DNA from: an uncultured Saprospiraceae bacterium
GTDB taxonomy: Bacteria; Bacteroidota; Bacteroidia; Chitinophagales; Saprospiraceae
Direction of reading: 5' to 3'
Assembly: GCA_937139495.1 (NCBI GenBank)
Contig: CAKZQC010000025.1
Coordinates: forward strand, 248,001-312,000
Length of the DNA stretch: 64,000 bases
Position numbers and translations under genes: made by a program
Notes under the pieces: generated by a model
Seen by the model: the letters and a program-made list of their open reading frames with translations, nothing else
What the model was told of the DNA's origin: nothing
The model's database searches: none
In this document: positions 52,124-60,287 of the stretch, piece by piece
Position numbering within the stretch: the first letter of the stretch is position 1
How the letters are laid out: each line of letters starts with the position of its first letter

Positions 52124-53950
52124 CTAGTATTTCCATCTTCTGTTTCTGCCACCGTCAGAAGCAGGTTTTCCTTGCTCCTGTACACCATCTTCAGCAATGT
52201 AAAATTCTACACGTCTGTTCATGAAGTGTTCTGGCTCTCTGTTCGCATTGTCGATCAAGTTTTCTACCTCACCGTTGTACTTAACGATAAAGCGAGAACG
52301 CTCAATACCATACTTGTTCACCAAGAAGTCAATAGCCGTCATAGAACGGTTGTAAGACAACATATCGTTATATTCTTTGGTAGCACGAACATCTGTGTGA
52401 CCATGTGCAACGATTTTCAAGTTTGGATAAGACTTCATAACAGCTGCTACGTGCTTCAATTGCTCATAAGCTTCTGGACGCAAGTAGTATTTATCCAAAT
52501 CAAAGTGAATCATAGGTAGATACCAGTCCTTGAGGGTACCGCCTCCTACACCACCGCCCAATGGATCGTAAACTTCTGTACCGATAACCAAGGTAGGGCT
52601 TTTGCCTGTTGCTGGGTCACCTGGTATTACTTTTACGTCAGCAGGAGTAATTGGTTTAGGTACTTGAGCTACACCAGCCTCATCAATTGGGTAACCAATA
52701 GGAGAGAAAGGCTCTTTATCTGTAGAGTTAGGGATACCATCACCATCAGAATCCAAAGAACGACCTTTGCTATCTACTTCTGTATCTGGAGGAGTATCTT
52801 TTTCTTCATCAAGTGCATTTGGTACACCATCATTATCTGTATCGGTGAACCAATCATCATTTAGCTTCTCTTTCAAGTCAGCTACATCTTGCATTGGGAA
52901 CAACAATGGATTGACAAACCATAATGGCTGAATTGCTTTATCTTTGTTTCCGATGTGGAAGTTAAGACGTACACTAGTATAGTGAGGAATATCAATATTA
53001 GAAGTACGAGCACCATTTTCTTGACGGCTTTTGCCATCAAGGAAATCATCATCAGAGATGTATGCTTGGTGTTCGAGAGCAATAGAGATACGCTTAGTAA
53101 TCAAGAATTCAACATTGATACCAACATTAATGAAAGGATTGATAGACATACGGTTGTCATCTTCTCCTACAGTCAATAAGTTGTTGGCATTTTGTTGAGC
53201 CAATGTTTCGTAGTCACCATCTAGGATACCACGAAGTTCATTGATAACACTATTTCTGTCACTCAATTTAGTCAAGTCATATTTTTGACCAGGACCAGTT
53301 TGAGCTACTAGAGCGTTCATGTCTGTATTGTAAGCGTTTCCGTTGGCATCAAGCGCATCTAGTTTAGTTTGGTACATGTTAGCACCAACCCCCAAGATGA
53401 GGTTCAACGCCCACTTGTTGCTTTTTTTGTGAAACTTGATATTGTTCAAGTTATAGACAGTCTGCAAAGAGAACGCATGGTGTTGTGTCATTTTGTAGTT
53501 AGAGTAGAAATTATCTCTAGCTCCATATTGTCCAGTACCTTGAATGTTTCCTTCTTGATCGGTTCTAGTAAAAGGCTCGATATTAGGAAATGCACGCAAA
53601 CCTGAAGCAGCATAATTGATACCTCTAGCTTGACCGAACATATATTCTGCCTTGAGCGAGAATACATAGCCGATAGACTTACGAACGTGTACAGATGCAC
53701 CCCAACCGAAGGCTGGTTTAACATCTCCACCCACTAGGAAGCTACCGCCACCTATTCCGAGTTGCCACATATCTCTAGGTCTCCCTGGAAATTGGCTTTT
53801 ACCTGCACGCCATTCGGCATGTTTTGCTTTGTGTGCTTTGATGACGAAATTATCGTCTGTTGGATTCACCGATCCTTGTGCACTGGCTTGAGAAGCCAAT
53901 AACGAAAATGCGGCGAAAACACCTACAGCTAAGTTTATTTTTTTAACCAT
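52124..53950 (-). CDS. OmpA-family outer-membrane protein
   Basis: A 608-residue protein: signal peptide ending ASAQ, an N-terminal beta-barrel-like region (about 50-365), type-3 thrombospondin calcium repeats (about 385-430; DTDNDGVPNALDEE, DSDGDGIPNSTDKEP) and a C-terminal OmpA peptidoglycan-binding domain (about 485-590; IHFDLDKYYLRPEAYEQL, VAHGHTDVRATKEYN, NRRVEFY). It joins outer membrane to peptidoglycan. A TTG three codons earlier extends the frame; the ATG at 53950 is used. A good promoter lies 86 bp upstream. Codons are strongly selective, fitting an abundant protein. Confidence 0.92.
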   Translation of the reverse strand: MVKKINLAVGVFAAFSLLASQASAQGSVNPTDDNFVIKAHKAKHAEWRAGKSQFPGRPRDMWQLGIGGGSFLVGGDVKPAFGWGASVHVRKSIGYVFSLKAEYMFGQARGINYAASGLRAFPNIEPFTRTDQEGNIQGTGQYGARDNFYSNYKMTQHHAFSLQTVYNLNNIKFHKKSNKWALNLILGVGANMYQTKLDALDANGNAYNTDMNALVAQTGPGQKYDLTKLSDRNSVINELRGILDGDYETLAQQNANNLLTVGEDDNRMSINPFINVGINVEFLITKRISIALEHQAYISDDDFLDGKSRQENGARTSNIDIPHYTSVRLNFHIGNKDKAIQPLWFVNPLLFPMQDVADLKEKLNDDWFTDTDNDGVPNALDEEKDTPPDTEVDSKGRSLDSDGDGIPNSTDKEPFSPIGYPIDEAGVAQVPKPITPADVKVIPGDPATGKSPTLVIGTEVYDPLGGGVGGGTLKDWYLPMIHFDLDKYYLRPEAYEQLKHVAAVMKSYPNLKIVAHGHTDVRATKEYNDMLSYNRSMTAIDFLVNKYGIERSRFIVKYNGEVENLIDNANREPEHFMNRRVEFYIAEDGVQEQGKPASDGGRNRRWKY

Positions 53951-54035
53951 GATTAGCAATAAAATTTGAATGTTTTGAGTTGTTGTAAAATTTGTAACTG
54001 ATTGAAACTGTTAATGTAAAGCCTAATCAATTCAA

Positions 54036-54066
54036 CAAAAGTATAACTTTTATTTGATATATTCAA
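54036..54066 (-). promoter_or_regulatory. Bacteroidota-type promoter of the OmpA-family gene
   Basis: On the minus strand TTG (54066-54064), a 20-base spacer and TACTTTTG (54043-54036) match the -33/-7 consensus exactly. It predicts a leader of about 80 nt before the ATG at 53950. Confidence 0.7.
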
Positions 54067-54095
54067 TATTACCAAGGATATACCTTGGTAATATT
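54065..54095 (-). other. hairpin after the dehydrogenase gene, overlapping the next promoter
   Basis: The stem AATATTACCAAGG / CCTTGGTAATATT is perfect over 13 bp. No T tract follows on the minus strand, so termination would be weak. Its distal end touches the -33 element of the OmpA-gene promoter. Confidence 0.55.
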
Positions 54096-54109
54096 TAATT
54101 TAGTAGTTT

Positions 54110-55345
54110 TTATTTTTTCATTAATTTCTCCAAAGCAATAGTAAGTCCTGTACTAGAAAGGTGTGTGCTAGAAGCGTTCGCTTGTTGTACATCTTCCAAT
54201 GCTTTTTTGATGGTATTTGATACATCTTGGAAAATGCCTTCTCCAGTCAACACCGCATTTGGTTTCATTAAGTAAGCAAAAACCCTAGCCATACCACAAT
54301 TTGCGATGAAATCAGGAATGATACTAATTTGCTCATCAGCGTATTTTGCCGTAGGACCAAAAAATACTTGGTCATCTACAAAAGGAACATTTGCTCCACA
54401 AGAGACCACTTGCAATCCATTTTCGATAAGACGATCAATTTGATCTCTAGTCACTAATTTGGAGGCTGCACCAGGAATAAAAATATCTGCTTTTAAGTCC
54501 CATATTTTTTCATTAACCTCTTCAAACGGCATTAAGTTGTAAGCACTTAACTTATTTCCATCTTTATTGAGGAACAATGCCTTGACTTCTTCGAAAGAAA
54601 GCCCTTCTTCATAAACAATACCACCTACACGGTCAATAATGCCCACAATTTTAGCGCCTGCTTCTGCCAAGTAATAAGCTGCTGCTGCTGCTACATTACC
54701 CCACCCTTGAACTATAACTCTTTTACCTTCCAAATTGTTCTGAAAGTAAAGGTTATAATAATGTACAACGGCTTCGGCAACACCATAACCTGTTATCAAA
54801 TCGGCTACAGCATATTTGGCTTCTACCGAAGGAGTATAGGCTGGATTCTCGACGACCAACGATACGCCTTGGCGTAGTTGCCCGAGTATTTCTATACGAT
54901 CTCCTTCGTTGGACTTGAAGTGTCCTCTAACGATTCCTTCTTGTGGGTGCCATAATCCCAATTCTTGCGTAATCGGAATGACATCTTTGAGTTCATCTAC
55001 ATTGAGGTCGCCACCAGTGCCATAATAGTGTTTGAGCAATGGAATAACTGCTTTGTACCAGCGTTTGAGTACACCCTCTCTGCGAGGATCCTTAGGGTCA
55101 AAGTTGATACCCGACTTGGCTCCACCAATATTAGGACCACAAACCGAAAATTTGACTTCCATTACTTTCGCCAACGATACTACTTCTTCTTTGTTAAGTC
55201 CCTCGCGCATGCGAGTTCCTCCACCTGCAGCACCTCCTCTCAATGAGTTGATGACAATCCAACCTTTTGCATCTGTTTCGGCATCTGCCCACTCAAATAC
55301 AATTTCTGGTTGTTTTTCCTTGTAAGATTCTAATAATTCTACCAT
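54110..55345 (-). CDS. Glu/Leu/Phe/Val dehydrogenase
   Basis: A 411-residue NAD(P)-dependent amino-acid dehydrogenase. The Lys/Gly substrate motif is CGPNIGGAKSGINFDP (Lys77), then GTGGDLNVDELKDVIP, the Rossmann segment VQGWGNVAAAAAYYLAEAGAKI and the C-terminal PDFIANCGMARVFAYLM. The enzyme oxidatively deaminates glutamate or a branched/aromatic amino acid; the exact substrate cannot be told. Upstream, CAAAGATA at 55365-55372 could be a -7 element (TATCTTTG on the minus strand), without a TTG at the right distance. Confidence 0.9.
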   Translation of the reverse strand: MVELLESYKEKQPEIVFEWADAETDAKGWIVINSLRGGAAGGGTRMREGLNKEEVVSLAKVMEVKFSVCGPNIGGAKSGINFDPKDPRREGVLKRWYKAVIPLLKHYYGTGGDLNVDELKDVIPITQELGLWHPQEGIVRGHFKSNEGDRIEILGQLRQGVSLVVENPAYTPSVEAKYAVADLITGYGVAEAVVHYYNLYFQNNLEGKRVIVQGWGNVAAAAAYYLAEAGAKIVGIIDRVGGIVYEEGLSFEEVKALFLNKDGNKLSAYNLMPFEEVNEKIWDLKADIFIPGAASKLVTRDQIDRLIENGLQVVSCGANVPFVDDQVFFGPTAKYADEQISIIPDFIANCGMARVFAYLMKPNAVLTGEGIFQDVSNTIKKALEDVQQANASSTHLSSTGLTIALEKLMKK

Positions 55346-55493
55346 AGTCGCTTGATTTTGACTGCAAAGATATAATTTTAGGATTAGAACTATTTATTTT
55401 TGATTACTTTGTCAAAAAAAACAATTGTTTTAACGCTTGCTTTTGTGTTTAGATTTGCTCTTAGCACTTCATAACATTGGCATTGCCACAGCA

Positions 55494-55535
55494 ATAAAAA
55501 GCCCTCCGCTTGATTGGAAGGCAAGTGGAGGGCTT
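55494..55535 (-). terminator. terminator after the 830-residue protein gene
   Basis: The stem AAGCCCTCCGCTT / AAGTGGAGGGCTT (one wobble pair) has an A tract on its 5' side, giving U residues on the minus-strand transcript. Confidence 0.7.
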
Positions 55536-55559
55536 GGAAATATTTAACTATTTCTAAAG

Positions 55560-58052
55560 TTATTTGGATACTTCCTCGTAGGGAACTGTAATTCTTTTTG
55601 TCAAATCTCCTTGGACTTCTAGTCCAATATTTTGATTGTTACTTCCAGTCATATCACCAAATGAATAATCTCTTACTCTGAGATTTACCATACCTGGCTT
55701 GGTAGATTTATCTACATTGATTCTCAATGTAATAAACAAAGTATAAGTACCACCTGCACCTCTACTTTCGCCTGTAGAATCTCCACCACTGTAACTGCCA
55801 GGGGTTACACTTACATCTGCACCGAACTTGTCTAGACCAGCACTTCCACCGATTGTTATGGTTGTATTGTTATAAGAGGTATCTGTACTATAAGATATAG
55901 ACGTATCATCTTTGACTGTAAGTTTTACTACGACACTATGTCCCATCAACAAGTGATCCTCGCTAGGAGCTAAATTACCTACATCTATAGACTCAATGGA
56001 AAGATCACTGTATCTACCTGTTGTATTTTGAACAACAGTAACTTTACTCTTATCTACTATGGGAAAGAAAAGTGATTGTTTATTTATCTCAAAAGCTCTG
56101 TACACTATGGGTAATGTGAAATCTAATTTGATCGTATCGGTATTGGCACTATCAGTGGTACTAAGCAAAGTGACATTAGAGGTTAACGATGCTCCTGTTT
56201 TAGGTACATAAGTGAAATGACGGCTACAACTTAACGCTATTTCTATCGTTTTCGTGTCAGGGAATACAGAATCTAATACACTAACATAGTTTTCTAATTC
56301 TTTGGCAGACGATGTTTTTGTTTTGTAAGCTTCGTATGCATTTTCGAGCAAGGTACTATCGCATTTTTCAAACATTGTTTTCCAAATAGTCGAGAATGTT
56401 TGGTCGTTATCGGTTGTATTATCGTTGCTGTTTATTTTTAAGGTTTGACCTTTTAGTCCTTTTAGCAATGGTGTTAATGCTTGATTGTACAAGAAACCTC
56501 CTGCATCAAAACTGCCATGTGCTGCTGTGAATACTCGCTGTAGTTCTTTGTCTAATTTTGATTTGTCCAATGTCCAATTTTTGGCAAATTTGATGCCTTC
56601 TACCTTGTTTTTCCATTGCTGGAAAGCATCGGCAAACGTGCCTTTATCTACTTGTACCACCGACTTCTGAACGGCGTCAATATACTGGGCTGCGATTGGG
56701 AAATTGAGCTTGTTCTCTTTCCATGCTTCATACAGTGCATTTTCTTGACGCAGTGCATTTGCTTGTTTTTTGATAGCTTCGACTATCGCACCTGTTTGTG
56801 GTAGGCTTTGGTCTGTTTTGAGCGTAAGCAGTTTTTTAGTGACCAAAGGAGCTACTAGACCATTGGATACTGTCAATATATGTTTTTGGAAGGACGGCAT
56901 ATCTATCAAGGCTTCTGATAGATTGGCATCGGAGAGCTGAAAGTCTTTGATGAACAAATCAATCGCTTGTTTTAAGTCCTTTTGGAAGCTAGCATAGTCT
57001 GGCTCGTTTTCTACTTGCTTGTCTAGTGCATCATTCAGAATACCGTGAATGGTCTCTAGAGTAATCGTAAAATCTAAATTTAAAGTATCCTTATATTTGA
57101 CAGCATCATAATAAGGTCTCATATTATCAGTAGTGGCATATTCTTTTGTAGTTTTTGCCAACAAGCTACAAACATTTTCGCAACGAGTAGAAGCGTCTAA
57201 ACTAGATAGGGCTATTTCGTATTGCAATGCCATTGCTTCAAAATAAGGATCTTCAGTAAAATGCTCTTTTAGTTCTTTTGCTAATTTTTTGGTCAAAATA
57301 TAATTGTACCTATAATCTCCTTGATTGCTATAGGTATTCCAAGTGTTATTTAGTTTGTTCGCCCAGACACTCAATTTTCCTACATACAGTTTCATCTCTT
57401 CATGATTGAGATCCATCTTATCTTCTGCAGCATCACTAGAAAAAGCTAGAATGAAATTATCGGGACTTGGTAATACTCCGTTTAGTGATTTTTTTATGTT
57501 GAGGTCAGGATATTTCTTGCGTAAGCGCTTAGTTAAGTTCTTGATTTCAACTCCATCAGATTGTAAATAAAAATTAAGATTGACAAGCGTAATTTCAGCA
57601 ACATCATTCTTGTTAGTCGAACCCTCAGGTATCCCCTTTACAACTTGATTATAAAGAGTTTTGTTAATACCATACACTTCACTACTCATTTGATCTTTTA
57701 AAAAAGATGTGAAATTCTTACCCACAATAGGTGTGAAGTTTTTCTTGTAAGTACTTACATTGCGCATGTAGTCACCAATATGTTTTTTGAAATCTGTAAA
57801 AAATTTACTTTTGCCAATATCGTCATCGTCCTCCAATAGCGTATTAGGCTGGTTTTGAGCCAAAGTAAGTTCCATTGCTGTCAAGGTGTCTTGTTGTGCT
57901 TGACTAAGGTCGGCAATAGTTAGGTTATTAGCTGTCAGTAGGTTCTGGAGGGTTTGCTTTTTGGTAATAGGTATTTTAGTTTGGATCAACTCTAAGTCGC
58001 TGTTGTTTACAATCATCAATGGGAGTAGGAATAGAATAATATATAAGCGCAT
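55560..58052 (-). CDS. large secreted protein of unknown function
   Basis: An 830-residue protein with an N-terminal hydrophobic signal (about 1-15, no clear lipobox). Residues 30-600 are mostly helical and charged, with several Trp-centred segments (EAWKENKLNF, FAKNWTLDKSKLD); residues 620-830 are beta-rich and Ser/Thr/Gly-rich (GGSAGLDKFGADVSVTPGSY) and end VPYEEVSK. No recognisable catalytic motif, T9SS sorting domain or repeat was found. It is flanked by its own terminator and a divergent gene. The composition of the last 200 residues fits an extracellular beta-sandwich, but that is only an impression. Confidence 0.62.
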   Translation of the reverse strand: MRLYIILFLLPLMIVNNSDLELIQTKIPITKKQTLQNLLTANNLTIADLSQAQQDTLTAMELTLAQNQPNTLLEDDDDIGKSKFFTDFKKHIGDYMRNVSTYKKNFTPIVGKNFTSFLKDQMSSEVYGINKTLYNQVVKGIPEGSTNKNDVAEITLVNLNFYLQSDGVEIKNLTKRLRKKYPDLNIKKSLNGVLPSPDNFILAFSSDAAEDKMDLNHEEMKLYVGKLSVWANKLNNTWNTYSNQGDYRYNYILTKKLAKELKEHFTEDPYFEAMALQYEIALSSLDASTRCENVCSLLAKTTKEYATTDNMRPYYDAVKYKDTLNLDFTITLETIHGILNDALDKQVENEPDYASFQKDLKQAIDLFIKDFQLSDANLSEALIDMPSFQKHILTVSNGLVAPLVTKKLLTLKTDQSLPQTGAIVEAIKKQANALRQENALYEAWKENKLNFPIAAQYIDAVQKSVVQVDKGTFADAFQQWKNKVEGIKFAKNWTLDKSKLDKELQRVFTAAHGSFDAGGFLYNQALTPLLKGLKGQTLKINSNDNTTDNDQTFSTIWKTMFEKCDSTLLENAYEAYKTKTSSAKELENYVSVLDSVFPDTKTIEIALSCSRHFTYVPKTGASLTSNVTLLSTTDSANTDTIKLDFTLPIVYRAFEINKQSLFFPIVDKSKVTVVQNTTGRYSDLSIESIDVGNLAPSEDHLLMGHSVVVKLTVKDDTSISYSTDTSYNNTTITIGGSAGLDKFGADVSVTPGSYSGGDSTGESRGAGGTYTLFITLRINVDKSTKPGMVNLRVRDYSFGDMTGSNNQNIGLEVQGDLTKRITVPYEEVSK

Positions 58053-58131
58053 GATTTTAGTTTTAAGGAGGTGTTTTAATACAGGTTCTATTTTGTCAAT
58101 TTTAGCTTTTATTTGATTAAATATGTTGTTT

Positions 58132-58189
58132 TACCTTATTTGTAAGGTAGGTTTTTTTCTAGAAAAACTACCTTAAGTTTGACAAACTT
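58132..58189 (+). other. overlapping alternative hairpins upstream of the ureohydrolase-like gene
   Basis: The segment TAAGGTA (58143-58149) can pair either with TACCTTA upstream (58132-58138) or with CTACCTTA downstream (58168-58175); the second option extends into a 13-bp stem with one bulge. A further small hairpin AAGTTT / AAACTT follows to 58189. The arrangement lies between divergent genes, 50 bp before the start at 58240. Confidence 0.4.
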
Positions 58190-58239
58190 AGCTCAAAGAA
58201 GTACTTTTCTAGTCAAAATAAATAAGCAACTCCTATAGT

Positions 58240-59322
58240 ATGAAAATAACTTCCTTACTCAAACAGCAACAACTACCTAAATCAACTACTATCGACCACA
58301 CTTATGCCAGCGGTTTGCGGTATTATCAAGGGGAAGAATTGGATTGGTCTTCTATAGATATTGCGATACTCACTTGGCAAACTAAAGGTGCGAACCATGC
58401 ACTTTTGGAAGCATTACAACAGCTAAGTACCAATTTCAAAGCTAATAGAGTTTATTATTTGGGCGAAGTGTTGCCCGATAAGATTGCATTGGTGGAACTA
58501 CTTGATCAGCTGCTCCAAAAGAAGATTTTTCCGATTGTACTGAGTCCCAACCCTGAAGCAGGCGTAGCCCAGCTACAAGCCTACGAACAACAAAAAGAGC
58601 TATTGAGCTTGACGCTAATAGATAGCAAAATTCCTTTTTCTTCTTATACGCCCAACGGGCTAATCAATCAGTTGCTGCATTGGCACCCTAGTTTGTTGAT
58701 ACACCTCAACTGTATTGCTTACCAGACCTATTTGGTCGATAGAGCGAGTGTTGATTTTTTGGAAGACAAATATTTTGATACCTATCGCCTAGGCAATATT
58801 CAAGCACAATTGGAGCAAGTAGAGGCGATTGTACGAGATACGGATATTGCCATCTTTGATATCAATGCCATTAGTTGCCAAGCGGCTCCTGCTCGTGCCG
58901 ATATGAACCCCAATGGGCTACAAGCCGTAGAGGCTTGCCAAATCATGCGCTATCTTTCTATGAGTGATGTATTGCAATCTTTGTCCTTGGTAGGGTATGA
59001 CCTGACGCTTGACCATCGAGGACAAACGGCTAATTTGTTGGCTCAATTAGTTTGGTTTGCCGTGGAGGGGTATTATGCTCGCTTAGACGAATATCCTGTC
59101 GATAAGTCCGATATGAAGGCTTATTTGGTCGATAACAAAGATTTGAGACAAGCAATTACCTTCTACAAAAGTCCCAAAAGTGACCGTTGGTGGCTAGAGA
59201 TTCCAGCAGCTATTTCGCCTAAGTTTCAATTGATACCTTGCTCTTATCAAGATTACAAAACGAGTTGCGATGGCGAATTGCCCGACCGCTTGCTTAACGC
59301 TATTTCGAGACTAAAACTATAA
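58240..59322 (+). CDS. formiminoglutamase-like pseudoenzyme (arginase fold)
   Basis: A 360-residue protein related to arginase/formiminoglutamase enzymes, best seen in DIAIFDINAISCQAAPARAD followed by MNPNGLQAVEACQIMRYLSM. The manganese ligands are missing: the GGxH position reads LSPNPE, DAHxD reads DSKIP (128-132) and the SxDxDxxDP motif reads FDINAISC (206-213). It is therefore predicted unable to hydrolyse guanidino substrates. Similar metal-less relatives are common in Bacteroidota, so the fold has probably been reused. It ends overlapping the convergent membrane-protein gene by 6 bp. Confidence 0.75.
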   Translation: MKITSLLKQQQLPKSTTIDHTYASGLRYYQGEELDWSSIDIAILTWQTKGANHALLEALQQLSTNFKANRVYYLGEVLPDKIALVELLDQLLQKKIFPIVLSPNPEAGVAQLQAYEQQKELLSLTLIDSKIPFSSYTPNGLINQLLHWHPSLLIHLNCIAYQTYLVDRASVDFLEDKYFDTYRLGNIQAQLEQVEAIVRDTDIAIFDINAISCQAAPARADMNPNGLQAVEACQIMRYLSMSDVLQSLSLVGYDLTLDHRGQTANLLAQLVWFAVEGYYARLDEYPVDKSDMKAYLVDNKDLRQAITFYKSPKSDRWWLEIPAAISPKFQLIPCSYQDYKTSCDGELPDRLLNAISRLKL

Positions 59323-59745
59323 GTCCCAAAACGATTTGGGTTTCGCAAAGTATTCGTAGATGGCGGTTATACTTTTGACCAAATAGGTCAATACAAAAAC
59401 AGACAGCGTAATCCCCAACGCCATCGCCAAGTATTGCAATACGCCAAAAATAGGTGCAGTAAAATAACCCAAGGTAACCGCCCAACTGAATAGACCCAGA
59501 ATAAGGACGATAGCAGCAATCTGCAACACTCGCTGCATATAGGTCAAGTAGCGTTGCCAATACCAATCTTCATGCTTCTGTACCATATAGAAGGCATAAA
59601 ATATCTGCCAAACAGAGATACCCAAAGCGAAAAAAGTAATAGACAATAGAATATTTTGCCAATCGCCATTCAATTGCACGAATAGTGCTACCAAGAGTAG
59701 GATTTGGATAGCGACATTAGCAAACAGTCGAAGTTTAGTTCTCAT
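59317..59745 (-). CDS. four-helix membrane protein of unknown function
   Basis: A 142-residue protein with about four membrane helices (about 10-27, 35-55, 75-95 and 105-130) separated by short loops, including a WYWQRYLTYMQR segment. No family is recognised. The start ATG at 59745 lies inside an 18-bp sequence (59731-59748) that also carries the start codon of the next upstream gene, so both proteins begin MRTKL. It probably belonged to an operon with the MFS gene before the DUF695 gene came between them. Confidence 0.7.
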   Translation of the reverse strand: MRTKLRLFANVAIQILLLVALFVQLNGDWQNILLSITFFALGISVWQIFYAFYMVQKHEDWYWQRYLTYMQRVLQIAAIVLILGLFSWAVTLGYFTAPIFGVLQYLAMALGITLSVFVLTYLVKSITAIYEYFAKPKSFWDL

Positions 59746-59748
59746 AAT
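59731..59748. repeat. 18-bp direct repeat, left copy
   Basis: AAGTTTAGTTCTCATAAT is identical to 60270-60287, 539 bp away. On the minus strand it reads ATTATGAGAACTAAACTT and holds the start codon of the four-helix membrane protein gene. Confidence 0.85.
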
Positions 59749-59816
59749 AGTAGAATTACAGATAAACAAAGGTTTTTCTCACAGTTCAAGTGAATATAGG
59801 TTTAGTATATTACAGT

Positions 59817-60284
59817 TTATGATATAGACTTATAATTTATGTAGGACAATTCTCTTTTGAGGTCCTTCCACTTACTATCTTCATAGAATTTGATTTCTAT
59901 CGGGTATCTATCATGTCCTTTTAACACAGTGTTTATGATATCCATAAACTCCTCTTGGCTACTACTATAATAAACAAATTCTTTTAAAGAATTTCCTGTC
60001 CTACTGTAAGCGTGTATAAATATAGTGGTATTAGACATCATATCATGAAGGGCTTCCTCTAAGACCAGCATACGAGTATTAATTTCTTTTATTGGTAAAC
60101 CATTATTCTGGCTTCCATCATATCTCCAAGAAATGACAGTTAAATAAGGCAAGGTATCTATCCATTTTCTTTTAGGTAACTTATTTAGTAGTTTAATAAT
60201 TACAGGAAACTCGTTTTCATAGTACCTGCCAATTATTCCAGTAGTTCCTTCTGGGTACTTCTTATTTGTAAGTTTAGTTCTCAT
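59817..60284 (-). CDS. DUF695-family protein (immunity-like)
   Basis: A 155-residue soluble protein resembling DUF695: PVIIKLLNKLPKRKW, LPYLTVISWRYDGSQNNGLP, EINTRMLVLEEALHDMM, EFVYYSSSQEEFMDIINTVL and EIKFYEDSKWKDLKREL. Members often lie near polymorphic toxins and are thought to act as immunity proteins, but no toxin is visible here. Its DNA is more AT-rich than the neighbouring genes. Its start codon lies in the 18-bp repeat at 60270-60287 and overlaps the last 11 bp of the MFS gene. The first five residues MRTKL equal those of the next gene. Confidence 0.72.
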   Translation of the reverse strand: MRTKLTNKKYPEGTTGIIGRYYENEFPVIIKLLNKLPKRKWIDTLPYLTVISWRYDGSQNNGLPIKEINTRMLVLEEALHDMMSNTTIFIHAYSRTGNSLKEFVYYSSSQEEFMDIINTVLKGHDRYPIEIKFYEDSKWKDLKRELSYINYKSIS

Positions 60285-60287
60285 AAT
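60270..60287. repeat. 18-bp direct repeat, right copy
   Basis: Identical to 59731-59748. On the minus strand it contains the last codons and stop of the MFS gene (YEN, TAA) and the start ATG of the DUF695 gene. Confidence 0.85.
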
